A DNA stretch of 64,000 bases from positions 1 to 64,000 of the forward strand of contig NZ_QVMI01000026.1 of the NCBI RefSeq assembly GCF_010500965.1. The letters run 5' to 3'. This DNA is from Bacteroides sp. 51. Lineage in GTDB: Bacteria; Bacteroidota; Bacteroidia; Bacteroidales; Bacteroidaceae. The notes beneath the pieces were generated by a model. It did no database searches, had not been told where the DNA came from, and saw nothing but the letters and a program-made list of their open reading frames with translations. The translations under genes and the position numbers were made by a program. Below are positions 15,882-25,400 of this stretch, in pieces (positions within the stretch are counted from its first letter, which is position 1; each line of letters begins with the position of its first letter).

Positions 15882-15917
15882 CAAAGGTAAGAGGTTTTAT
15901 TTAAAATCGTACTTTTG
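15882..15917. promoter_or_regulatory. Divergent -7 elements of the regulator and cyclophilin genes
   Basis: TACCTTTG on the minus strand (15889-15882) faces the response regulator, and TACTTTTG on the plus strand (15910-15917) faces the cyclophilin gene. Both match TAnnTTTG and are 26-27 bases from their start codons. Confidence 0.6.
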
Positions 15918-15942
15918 TGGTGAATAATCAACTCACCCTAAT

Positions 15943-16788
15943 ATGAAAAAGAATATAATTTTACTATTAACCATACTGATTGCCGGAGCTACCTCTTGCC
16001 AATCGGGAAAAAAGAAAGAAAACGTAACAATGGAAAATCAGAAAGGAACCATGTTGAAGATTGAAACAACGATGGGCGATATCACTGTGAAACTGTATGA
16101 CGAAACCCCTCTGCACAGAGATAATTTCATAAAACTGGCTAAGAACGGAACATATGACGGTACGCTGTTTCACCGTGTGATTAAAGATTTTATGATCCAG
16201 GCCGGCGACCCTGATTCAAAGAATGCACCTAAAGGTAAGATGCTGGGTTCGGGCGATGTGGGCTACACCGTACCTGCCGAGTTTGTATATCCGCAATATT
16301 TCCATAAAAGAGGCGTTCTGTCTGCCGCTCGTCAGGGTGATGAGGTTAATCCGGAGAAAGCATCCTCGGGTTGCCAGTTCTATATTGTTACAGGAAAGGT
16401 GTACAATGACTCTACGTTGGTTGCTATGGAACAAAGCCAGAATCAGAATAAACTGAATACCATCTTCAACGGATTGGCGCAGAAACACATGAAGGAAATC
16501 TACAAGATGCGTAAGGAGAATGACGAAGAAGGTTTGTACAACCTGCAAGATAAGTTGCTTGCCGAAGCTGAGGCCGAAGCAGCCAAGCAACCCGACTTCC
16601 AATTTACAAAAGAACAAATCGAGGCTTACACTACAGTTGGCGGAACTCCGCATCTGGACAACGGCTACACCGTATTCGGCGAAGTGGTTGAAGGCATGGA
16701 CGTGGTAGATGCTATCCAACAGGTGAAGACCGACCGTGCCGACCGTCCGGAAGATGATGTACGGATTAAAAAGGTTACCATCCTCTAA
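15943..16788 (+). CDS. Cyclophilin-type peptidyl-prolyl isomerase, lipoprotein
   Basis: This 281-residue protein folds proteins by proline isomerisation. It has a lipoprotein signal with lipobox ending ATSC (Cys19), then a cyclophilin domain with FHRVIKDFMIQAGDP and the SGCQFYIVTG core. A helical, charged insert of about 70 residues (near residues 155-225) splits the domain, as in other Bacteroidales homologues. It is probably periplasmic, anchored by lipid. Its stop overlaps the start of the M16 peptidase (TAATG), so the two are coupled. Confidence 0.92.
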   Translation: MKKNIILLLTILIAGATSCQSGKKKENVTMENQKGTMLKIETTMGDITVKLYDETPLHRDNFIKLAKNGTYDGTLFHRVIKDFMIQAGDPDSKNAPKGKMLGSGDVGYTVPAEFVYPQYFHKRGVLSAARQGDEVNPEKASSGCQFYIVTGKVYNDSTLVAMEQSQNQNKLNTIFNGLAQKHMKEIYKMRKENDEEGLYNLQDKLLAEAEAEAAKQPDFQFTKEQIEAYTTVGGTPHLDNGYTVFGEVVEGMDVVDAIQQVKTDRADRPEDDVRIKKVTIL

Positions 16789-18023
16789 TGAATATCCGGA
16801 AACATACGTTGGCTAATGGCCTGCGGATTGTTCATTTGCGGGATGACAGCACCCAGATGGTGGCCCTTAACATTGTTTATAATGTAGGGGCCCGCGACGA
16901 GCATCCCGATCATACCGGGTTTGCCCACCTTTTCGAGCATCTGATGTTCGGTGGTTCTGTGAATATTCCCGACTATGACGAACCCTTGCAACTGGCCGGC
17001 GGTGAGAACAATGCGTGGACAAACAACGATATCACGAACTACTACCTGACTATCCCCAGGCAGAATGTCGAAATCGGCTTCTGGCTGGAGTCCGACCGGA
17101 TGTTGAGTCTTGACTTTAGCGCCAAAAGTCTGGAGGTGCAGCGAGGAGTAGTGATAGAGGAGTTCAAGCAGCGCAACCTGAATCAGCCTTACGGTGATGT
17201 GGGGCATTTACTAAGAGGATTGGCCTATCGGGTGCATCCTTACCAGTGGCCTACCATCGGGAAGGAACTATCTCATATTGCGAATGCGACACTGGAAGAA
17301 GTAAAAGACTTCTTTTTCCGGTTTTATGCTCCGAACAATGCGGTGCTGGCCGTAACGGGTAATATTTCTTTTGAGGAAACCGTGGCATTGGCAGAGAAGT
17401 GGTTTGGCCCGATACCCCACCGCGATGTGCCGGCCAAACAGATTCCGGCAGAACCGGTACAAACGGAGGAACGCCGGTTGACGGTAGAACGCCCTGTACC
17501 ATTGGATTCGCTGTTTATGGTGTTTCATATGTGCGACCGCTACGATCCGGATTATTTTGCGTTCGATATCCTTTCCGATATCCTGAGCAATGGACAATCG
17601 AGCCGGTTGACGCAGCGCTTGATCAAGGAAAGGCGCATATTCTCTAGTATCGATGCGCATATATCGGGTAGTATTGACCCGGGGTTATTCCATGTGATTG
17701 GTAAACCTGCTCCCGGTGTGTCGTTGGAACAAGCCGAAGCGGCTGTATGGGAAGAGTTAAAGCTGCTTCAGGACGAGTGTATTGATGCATCTGAACTGGA
17801 AAAGGTAAAAAATAAATTTGAGTCGACCTACATATTCGGCAATATCAATTATATGGCTGTGGCAACAAACCTGGCTTGGTATGAGTTGTTGGGACGGGCA
17901 GAAGATCTGGAACTGGAAGTTGAGAAATACCGGGCTGTTACTGCCGGGCAATTAAAAGAGGTGGCGCAAACAGCTTTCCGGAAGGAGAATTGTAGTATAC
18001 TTTATTATAAGAGTAAGATTTAA
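16788..18023 (+). CDS. M16-family zinc peptidase (pitrilysin type), short form
   Basis: This 411-residue protein has the inverted zinc motif H47-L-F-E50-H51 (FAHLFEHLMFGG), with the downstream glutamate region GGENNAWTNNDITNYY. A second M16-type domain follows (about residues 180-400). There is no signal peptide, so it is likely cytoplasmic. It has the length of two-domain bacterial M16B enzymes that work as dimers. It is translationally coupled to the cyclophilin gene, which suggests a joint role in protein quality control, though this is inference. Confidence 0.9.
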   Translation: MNIRKHTLANGLRIVHLRDDSTQMVALNIVYNVGARDEHPDHTGFAHLFEHLMFGGSVNIPDYDEPLQLAGGENNAWTNNDITNYYLTIPRQNVEIGFWLESDRMLSLDFSAKSLEVQRGVVIEEFKQRNLNQPYGDVGHLLRGLAYRVHPYQWPTIGKELSHIANATLEEVKDFFFRFYAPNNAVLAVTGNISFEETVALAEKWFGPIPHRDVPAKQIPAEPVQTEERRLTVERPVPLDSLFMVFHMCDRYDPDYFAFDILSDILSNGQSSRLTQRLIKERRIFSSIDAHISGSIDPGLFHVIGKPAPGVSLEQAEAAVWEELKLLQDECIDASELEKVKNKFESTYIFGNINYMAVATNLAWYELLGRAEDLELEVEKYRAVTAGQLKEVAQTAFRKENCSILYYKSKI

Positions 18024-18103
18024 CCGCAGAGTTACGCAGATTAACGCAGAGTTTTAAACGTTAACTTATGCCTCTGCGCAACTCTGGGTAACTCTGCGGT
18101 TTA
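18021..18103. repeat. Palindrome of CGCAGAGTTA words
   Basis: TAACCGCAGAGTTACGCAGA...CGCAGAG (18021-18051) is inverted in CTCTGCGCAACTCTGGGTAA...CGGTTTA (18072-18103). The same words (ATCTGCGTTAATCTGCGTTT) recur just after the MATE gene near 19483. It overlaps the stop codon of the M16 gene and lies in the 118-base gap before the MATE gene. It is probably a dispersed REP-like element. Confidence 0.8.
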
Positions 18104-18141
18104 TTAAGAACCCAACTCTTCGCTTTATAAATTGAAAAATA

Positions 18142-19473
18142 ATGTTTAGAGATTATAAGCAGCATTACAAAGCATTGATTTACTTAGGACTCCCCATTGT
18201 TATTGGGCAATTGGGGGTGATTATTCTTGGGTTTGCGGATACGTTGATGGTGGGACATTACAATACCGAGAGCCTTGGAGCTGCTTCTTTTGTGAACAAT
18301 GTCATTAACCTGATTATCATTTTCTGTACGGGCTTCTCGTACGGGCTGACCCCCATAGTCGGCGGATTGTTTGGGCGAAAACGTTTTGAAGAAGCCGGGC
18401 AGGCATTGAAGTGTAGTTTGTGGGCTAACGTTCTGGTTGGGGTGCTTATTACTTTTATCATGCTTATTGTGTATTGGAATGTGGAGCATCTGGGGCAACC
18501 CGAGGAGCTGATTCCTCTGATTAAGCCTTACTTCCTGGTATTGATCGCATCGCTGATATTTGTTATGATATTCAATGGCTTTAAGCAGTTTACGGATGGG
18601 ATAACAGATACAAAAACGGCCATGTGGATTCTGCTGGGGGGTAACCTGCTCAATATAATAGGTAACTATCTTCTGATTTACGGAAAGTTCGGCTTTCCGG
18701 AGATGGGGTTGCTTGGAGCGGGAGTAAGTACCCTGTTCTCGCGCATTGTGATGGTCATTGTATTTGCATTGATCTTCTTCTATAGCCGCCGTTTCATTCC
18801 TTTCCAGATTGGGTTTAAGCGTCTGGGTTTCTCAAAGGCGACTTTCAGGGAATTAAATGGTTTGGGCTGGCCTATTGGCTTGCAGATGGGAATGGAAAGT
18901 GCCTCATTCAGCCTGAGTGCTGTTATGATTGGTTGGTTGGGGACGATTGCTTTGGCTTCGCATCAGGTGATGATTACCATTTCGACGTTTGCTTTCCTTA
19001 TGTATTACGGCATGGGAGCGGCTATCGCTGTCAGGGTAAGCAATTTCCGCGGGCAGAATGATTGGGTGAATGTGCGCCGGTCAGCGTATGCGGGATTTCA
19101 TATTATTATGTCGATGGCGGTTATCTTCTGCGTGCTCCTGTTCTCGTTAAGGAATTATTTAGGCAGTTGGTTTACCGATAGTGAGGAGGTAAGTGCAATG
19201 GTTGTTACGCTGATGTTTCCTTTCTTATTGTATCAGTTTGGCGATGGTTTGCAGATCACTTTTGCCAATGCGTTACGCGGGATATCGGACGTGAAACCGA
19301 TGATTATTATAGCTTTTATAGCTTATTTTATTATTTCCCTCCCGGCGGGTTATATCTTCGGATTTGTACTGGGCTGGGGTGTCTTTGGAGTCTGGATGGC
19401 CTTCCCGTTTGGATTGACCAGTGCCGGAATTATGCTGTATCTTCGTTTTAGGCAAAAGTTAAAGAAGGTTTGA
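18142..19473 (+). CDS. MATE-family efflux transporter
   Basis: This 443-residue membrane protein has about 12 helices in two six-helix halves. MATE features include GLPIVIGQLGVIILGFADTLMVG at the start and GLQMGMESASFSLSAVMIGWLG near residue 250 at the start of the second half. It exports drugs or metabolites using an ion gradient; the substrate is not predictable. It lies after the cyclophilin/M16 pair and 48 bases before the hybrid kinase gene. Confidence 0.93.
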   Translation: MFRDYKQHYKALIYLGLPIVIGQLGVIILGFADTLMVGHYNTESLGAASFVNNVINLIIIFCTGFSYGLTPIVGGLFGRKRFEEAGQALKCSLWANVLVGVLITFIMLIVYWNVEHLGQPEELIPLIKPYFLVLIASLIFVMIFNGFKQFTDGITDTKTAMWILLGGNLLNIIGNYLLIYGKFGFPEMGLLGAGVSTLFSRIVMVIVFALIFFYSRRFIPFQIGFKRLGFSKATFRELNGLGWPIGLQMGMESASFSLSAVMIGWLGTIALASHQVMITISTFAFLMYYGMGAAIAVRVSNFRGQNDWVNVRRSAYAGFHIIMSMAVIFCVLLFSLRNYLGSWFTDSEEVSAMVVTLMFPFLLYQFGDGLQITFANALRGISDVKPMIIIAFIAYFIISLPAGYIFGFVLGWGVFGVWMAFPFGLTSAGIMLYLRFRQKLKKV

Positions 19474-19521
19474 AACGAGGATTATCTGCGTTAATCTGCG
19501 TTTCAAAAATAACAATAAGCC

Positions 19522-21807
19522 ATGTCTACTCCTTCCCGTTTTACCCAAATTAAAATTGCCATTGGTTATCTTCTGCTTTTGGGCGTCTTGTTCGTAGCCC
19601 TTTGGCTTATTCACCGGGAGGTTGAAAACCTGTCGGTTCTGGATACCGAGCAGATATTGAAGGCAGACAGCTTGCACGTGCTCCTGAAAGAGAAAGATGA
19701 GAATACGCTCGATATTCTTCGTTCATTGAACGAGGTGAACGATAAACTTCTTTCGGTAGATGAGTTGGAGGAGATCATATCCAAGCAGGATTCTGTTATT
19801 ACACAGCAGCGTGTACAACATAGGGTAGTAATCAAGACAGATTCCGTTGTTGCCCCTGTCCGCAAGAAAGGCTTTCTCAAAAGGATAGGCGAGGTGTTTT
19901 CTCCTTCCAAAGACACGGCCGTTGTGGTCAATACCACCCAGGAACTAACCACAGATACCCTTTTACATGAGATCAACCCTGTTGACTCCCTGCACCAGAG
20001 AATACGGACGGCTACCGAACAAAAACGGGAAATAAACCGGACAACCATACAGCGCAATACATACCGTATCCGCAAGCAAAACAAGGTACTGACCGCCCGT
20101 ATTGATAGCCTGATCAAGGGGTATGAGGAGGAAGCTGTTTCGCTGGCCCGCAGAGAGGCCGAGAACCAACAAAGCATACGTCAACGCTCCACCCGCATCA
20201 TTGGGGGGATAGCGATTGGCGCTGTGCTGCTAGCCGCATTCTTCCTCATTCTGATCTGGCGGGATATCACCCGTAGCAACCGCTATCGTAGGAAGCTGGA
20301 AGAGGCAAACCGCCTTGCCGAAGAGCTGTTGCAGGCGCGTGAGAACCTGATGTTGACCATTACCCACGACTTTAAAGCCCCGCTGGGTTCTATTATCGGC
20401 TACATTGACCTGATGTCGCAGCTCTCTGTCGACAACCGTCAGAAGTTCTATCTGGACAACATGAAGGGTTCTTCTTCCCATCTGTTGAAGTTGGTGAATG
20501 ATCTGCTCGACTTCCATCGCCTCGACCTGAATAAGGTTGAAATCAACCGGGTGACTTTCAATCCGGCGCAACTGTTTGATGAGATTCACACCAGTTTCCA
20601 GCCTTTAACCGATGCAAAGAACCTCTCCTTGCGTTATGAAATGGCTCCGGAGCTGAATGCCCGTTTTATCAGCGATCCGTTGCGCATACGGCAGATTGTG
20701 AATAACCTGCTGTCCAATGCGGTGAAGTTTACGGTGACGGGGAGTGTAACCCTGAAGGTGGGGTACGAACAATCGCGCCTGCAAATCATCATATCCGATA
20801 CCGGGAAAGGTATGGCTCCGGCAGATAAAGAGCGGATATTCCAGGAGTTCACCCGTTTGCCGGGAGCGCAGGGCGAGGAAGGTTTTGGACTGGGGCTGTC
20901 TATCGTTGCCAAGCTTGTGAATCTGCTGGAAGGCACGATTGAAGTGGAAAGTACGGAAGGAGAGGGAAGTTCTTTCATCGTTTCTCTGCCTCTCTTCCCG
21001 GTGGGTGGAAAGGGGAAGCGTGCAAGCAAACCCGAGCAAACCGAACAAGAAGAAGCGTCTGTCAAACCCGCGCGGGTGCTACTTATCGACGACGATAAGA
21101 TACAGCTAAACCTGACTTCTGCCATGTTGGAGAGGGCGGGAATTGCGGCGGTATGTTGCGAGCAGTTGGAGGAATTGACGGAGTATCTGCGGCGCGAACA
21201 GTTCGACGTTCTGCTTACCGATGTGCAGATGCCTGCCATTAACGGTTTTGATTTATTGAGTTTACTGCGGGCATCCAATATTCCGCAGGCGCGTACCATC
21301 CCCATTATAGCGGTGACTGCACGCAGCGAAATGAGGGAAGAGGATTTCCTGAATCATGGTTTCGCGGGTTGTTTAAATAAACCGTTCTCTATCTCCGCAC
21401 TGCTGGCGGCGATTGGCGGTGGCACAGCCGAAGCAGAGAGTTCTTCGCCACAGGATATGGCGGATGAAACGGCGACGCAGACATTAAATCTTGCTGCACT
21501 GACGGCTTTCTCCGAAGGCGATGAGAGTGCTGCCCGGTCTATCATAGAAAGTTTTATTGCTGAAACGACGAAGAATGCCGAAACGTTGCGTGAGGCTCTG
21601 AACGCTGAGGATGTGGAGCAAATAGCTGGAATGGCTCATAAACTTCTCCCGATATTTACGCTGCTTCAAGCCACTGAGATTATTCCTCTGTTGTCCTGGC
21701 TTGAAGAGCAGCGGGGTGAAGCGTTCTCTTCGGAGATAAAAGGCGAAACGGAAAGGGTGCTTCGACTGGTCTATGAGGTAGTCCGTCAGGTTCAGACAGA
21801 ATTATAA
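19522..21807 (+). CDS. Unorthodox hybrid sensor kinase (HK-REC-HPt)
   Basis: This 761-residue protein senses a periplasmic signal. It has a first membrane helix (residues 11-31), a periplasmic region of about 200 mostly helical residues, a second helix (about 226-248), a HisKA domain with H282 (THDFKAPLGS), an ATPase domain (GKGMAP and GFGLGLSIV boxes), a receiver with D567 (LLTDVQMP) and a C-terminal HPt domain with H706 (MAHKLLP). It has no output domain and no response regulator next to it, so it must relay phosphate to a separate regulator; the sigma-54 regulator at 14512-15855 is a candidate. Confidence 0.93.
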   Translation: MSTPSRFTQIKIAIGYLLLLGVLFVALWLIHREVENLSVLDTEQILKADSLHVLLKEKDENTLDILRSLNEVNDKLLSVDELEEIISKQDSVITQQRVQHRVVIKTDSVVAPVRKKGFLKRIGEVFSPSKDTAVVVNTTQELTTDTLLHEINPVDSLHQRIRTATEQKREINRTTIQRNTYRIRKQNKVLTARIDSLIKGYEEEAVSLARREAENQQSIRQRSTRIIGGIAIGAVLLAAFFLILIWRDITRSNRYRRKLEEANRLAEELLQARENLMLTITHDFKAPLGSIIGYIDLMSQLSVDNRQKFYLDNMKGSSSHLLKLVNDLLDFHRLDLNKVEINRVTFNPAQLFDEIHTSFQPLTDAKNLSLRYEMAPELNARFISDPLRIRQIVNNLLSNAVKFTVTGSVTLKVGYEQSRLQIIISDTGKGMAPADKERIFQEFTRLPGAQGEEGFGLGLSIVAKLVNLLEGTIEVESTEGEGSSFIVSLPLFPVGGKGKRASKPEQTEQEEASVKPARVLLIDDDKIQLNLTSAMLERAGIAAVCCEQLEELTEYLRREQFDVLLTDVQMPAINGFDLLSLLRASNIPQARTIPIIAVTARSEMREEDFLNHGFAGCLNKPFSISALLAAIGGGTAEAESSSPQDMADETATQTLNLAALTAFSEGDESAARSIIESFIAETTKNAETLREALNAEDVEQIAGMAHKLLPIFTLLQATEIIPLLSWLEEQRGEAFSSEIKGETERVLRLVYEVVRQVQTEL

Positions 21808-21840
21808 TGGGCAGTCAGGTGGCGGCAAGGTGCTACTGTC

Positions 21841-21950
21841 AAATGCTACTAGCATTCGGGTTAAATGGTAGTAGCATCTGTGCTGAATGCTACTGGCATC
21901 TGGAGTAAATACTACTAGCATTCGAAGCAAATGGTAGTAGTATTTGGCAG
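21841..21950. repeat. Five-unit tandem array, period 22 (ATGCTACTAGCAT type)
   Basis: Units begin at 21841, 21863, 21885, 21907 and 21929, exactly 22 bases apart. Each carries a variant of the palindromic word AATGCTACTAGCATT, alternating with AATGGTAGTAGCAT forms. No gene spans it. The rest of the 21808-22499 gap holds an ACAACCG-rich stretch, a GATAAT-type low-complexity tract (about 22006-22060), two hairpins and a large palindrome. Confidence 0.85.
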
Positions 21951-22085
21951 TGACGCTTGTGGCCCAAAACAACCGATTGGGTTGAAAAACAACCGAAACA
22001 ACCCGATAATGATAATGACAATGATAATGTAAATGATGATGGTGATGAAGATGATAATGGATTTATTTAAATAAATAATAAAGAA

Positions 22086-22129
22086 ATACCCTCTTTTAGA
22101 GGGTATAAAGAAAGAAGCCGAGGCTTCTT
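22086..22129. terminator. Two adjacent hairpins after the hybrid kinase gene
   Basis: ATACCCTCT (22086-22094) pairs with AGAGGGTAT (22098-22106), and AAGAAGCC (22112-22119) pairs with GGCTTCTT (22122-22129). The pair probably ends transcription from the kinase gene, although it is 280 bases from the stop and has no long T-run. Confidence 0.45.
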
Positions 22130-22173
22130 CATATATTTGTTGTTGTTTTAAGATGTATTTATTATTTCGATCA

Positions 22174-22334
22174 TTTCTGTAGGGTTTTACGTTATTTCAA
22201 CCATCCACCCCCCTGCCCCCGCCAGCGGGGGATAGGCTGCGCTACACAGTGTCTCCGCAAGGTATCCCCCGCTGGCGGGGGTAGGGGGTGGACGTTGAAG
22301 GCAGCATAGAATTAAATCATTTCCACACCGTTTT
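22174..22334. repeat. Dispersed GC-rich palindrome, copy 1 (GCCCCCGCCAGCGGGGG type)
   Basis: The arms at 22205-22234 and 22263-22291 are inverted copies, each with an inner hairpin CCCCCGCCAGCGGGGG. The flanks (TTTCTGTAGGGTTTTACGTT to the left, CATAGAATTAA to the right) are shared with the copy at 49398-49554, so the mobile or duplicated unit is about 160 bases and longer than the stem. Confidence 0.9.
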
Positions 22335-22499
22335 TAGTTAATCTTGAACCCAAATCCTCCCTTCCTTCAAAACCGGTGACCTCGCAAACGGCATGAACCA
22401 TCAACAATTTACGTCTCTTTGTATATATTATAGAAATCTGCAACCTTTTTCCCTCTTTAATTGTTTACTTTGTACCGATTTTATTTCTAAAAATTGCTC

Positions 22500-25400
22500 A
22501 TGACAAAGAAATGGCTTAAGAGAATAGGGTTAACGGTGCTACTTGCGCCTATAATTCTTGTGTTATTAACAATAATTTTGCTTTATATCCCTCCTATACA
22601 GAACTATATTCGTAAGGAGGCTACCGCCTATGCATCCCAAGCAACCGGTATGCAGATCAATGTACAACGCATCAACCTGCGTTTCCCGTTGAAGCTCGCC
22701 GTAAGCGGAGTTGAAGTCGTTCAAGCCCCCGATACCATCCTTACCCTCGAGAGCCTGAGCGCCAGCGTACAACTGCTGCCCCTTTTCCAAGGACGGGCCG
22801 AACTAGATGATGTAACACTGCGCGGCGCCAAAGTAAATACAGCCAACCTCATCGAAGGCATGCAACTATCGGGCGTATTGGGACGTTTCTCCCTGCAAAG
22901 CCACGGGGTAGACCTCTCCAATGAGATAGCCCTGATCAACAACGTCGAGTTGCGCGACACCCATCTGCACCTGCTACTCAACGATACCACCGAGTCTCCT
23001 AAAGACACCACCCAGAGCACCCTCAACTGGAAAGCATCTTTATTGAAGGCGAAACTCCAGAACGTATCCTTCAGTATGCAGATGCCGGCCGACACCATGC
23101 GCGTAGCTGCCCATATAGGCGAAGCAGCTATCAACAACGTCGAGGCCGACCTCGGGAAGCAATTCTACGGACTGGAACAACTCCTCATCAGCGGCACCTC
23201 CGTAAACTATGACACCGGAACGCTACCGCCCGCCAAAGGCTTCGACCCCTCGCACATGGCGCTGCGCGATATCCGTGTAGGAATAGATTCCGTCTCCTAT
23301 CGGGCGATGAATATGCATGCCGTAATCCGCGAGTTCAGCATGAACGAACGTTCCGGCCTGAGCATAGAATCACTGACGGGCAGCCTGCACATGGACTCTC
23401 TGCAAATACGTGTACCCGGACTCAAACTACTCACCCCCCATTCCGAACTAAACCTCCATGCGCAAGCCTATTGGGATATGACAAGCCTCGAAGACGACCG
23501 CGTCATAGCCGGAATGGATGGCCGGATAGGCAAGCAAGACGTACTCCTTTTTGCCGCCGCTCTGCCCGATGCCTTCAAGAAAAGCTATCCTGCACACCCC
23601 CTGACCATGCAACTCAGTGCCAAAGGAAATATGAACCGGATCGACATCTCCCGGCTCTCCATGAACCTTCCCAGCGCTTTTACCCTGACGGGCGGCGGTA
23701 CAGTGGAACAGGTATTGGACAGCATAAACCGCACCGGCAATGTGGAATTACAACTCCGCACCCAGAACCTCAACTTCCTGACCGCACTGGCAGGACTGCC
23801 CAACGACGGTTCCATCGTTATACCCCCCAACATCGTAATGGCACTCAAAGCCGGAATGCGCGGTCCCCAGTACAACGCCACCTTGCGAGCACGCGAGAGT
23901 GCCGGAACCCTTCACCTCGATGCCGGATACAACCTGAATACCGAAGCATATACCGCCAACCTCAAGATCGACTCATTGGCCGTAAACCACTTCCTGCCCA
24001 AAGACTCCATCTATACCCTTGCCGCAACCGCCAATCTGAAAGGTCAGGGAACCGATTTTACATCCTATCGCACCTCTGCCACCGTGGCCGCCAGGGTAGA
24101 TAAGCTGGAATATGCCTCTTATAATATCACCAACATCCATCTGGACGGCGCACTGAAAAACGCCATTGCCTCCGCACATATAGTAAGCAACAACCCGCTG
24201 CTGGCGATGGATGGTCAGGCCGAATATGCCCTCAATAAACCCTATACACAGGCCAAAGCACATATCAACGTCGCTCACCTGAACCTGCACGAATTAGGAT
24301 TTATACCCGATACCTTAAAGAAGCCATTGGCTCTTGATCTGAATGCAAATCTGGGAAAAGATACGGTGAACATCGCACTGAACTCGGGCGACCTTAAGTT
24401 CCGTCTCCGCTCCCGCGGACCGCTCGAAACCCTGCTTAAAGAATCTACCGGGTTCGTAGATATACTAAACAAGCAAATCGAAGCCAAACGCCTCGACCAC
24501 GCCGAACTGCGCCGTGCCCTGCCATCGGCGGGACTCGTACTGACTTCCGGTACCGATAACCCACTATACCAATACCTGGCCTCGTTCCAGAATATAAAAT
24601 ACACCAACCTGAACGTAGGCTTTGTAGCTACCCCGCGGATTGGAATCAACGGTCGTGCTGCTATCCATGCGCTGAAAATAGATACGCTGCAACTAGATAC
24701 GGTGTACTTCTCCATCAAACAAGACACCTCCCTCATGGCCCTGCGCAGTGGTGTAATCAATGGTCCGAAGAACCCCCACTTCGTATTCAACACCTCATTA
24801 ACGGGCGAAGTCCGTAGCGAAGATGCCGAACTGACCCTGAAATTTAACGATGGGCAAGGAGAAACAGGCGTGTTGCTTGGCGTGAATATCCGCCCCGAAG
24901 AAGATGGCATGCTGTTCAAACTGATTCCCGAAGAACCCACAGTCGCTTTCCGCAAGTTCAACTTCAACGGCCATAACACCGTATTCGTCAGAGATAACTT
25001 CAGGGTACTTGCCGATGTCGAGATGCTCGACTCCATCGGCATGGGGCTACGGGTGAAATCCCTCGAAGAAGCCGACAGCACCTACCTACAGAACCTCGAC
25101 ATTGAAATCCGGGCCGTCGAACTGGCCGAGGTCAGTAAAATCCTTCCTTACCTGCCCGATATCTCCGGATTGGTCTTTCTGGAAGCCAACTACAAACAGT
25201 CGGCCGAAAGCATGCAGGTTTCCGCCGAAGGAATTATCAGTAAACTACACTATGAAACCAACCGCGTAGGGAATCTCGGGCTGGGTGTAACCTGGCTACC
25301 CGATAATAAAGGCAAGCACTTCCTGAATGCCTACATGACTAGCGAAGGAACCGAGGTATTGACAGCCGACGGCACCTATAACACGGTTGGCGATGTTATT

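Noticed and set aside
22006-22060. GATAATGATAATGAC-type tract as a coding repeat
   Set aside because: It is low-complexity DNA without an open frame joined to a gene.
24275-25081. Minus-strand frame of 268 codons inside tamB
   Set aside because: It is Ser/Arg-rich shadow sequence against a continuous TamB protein.
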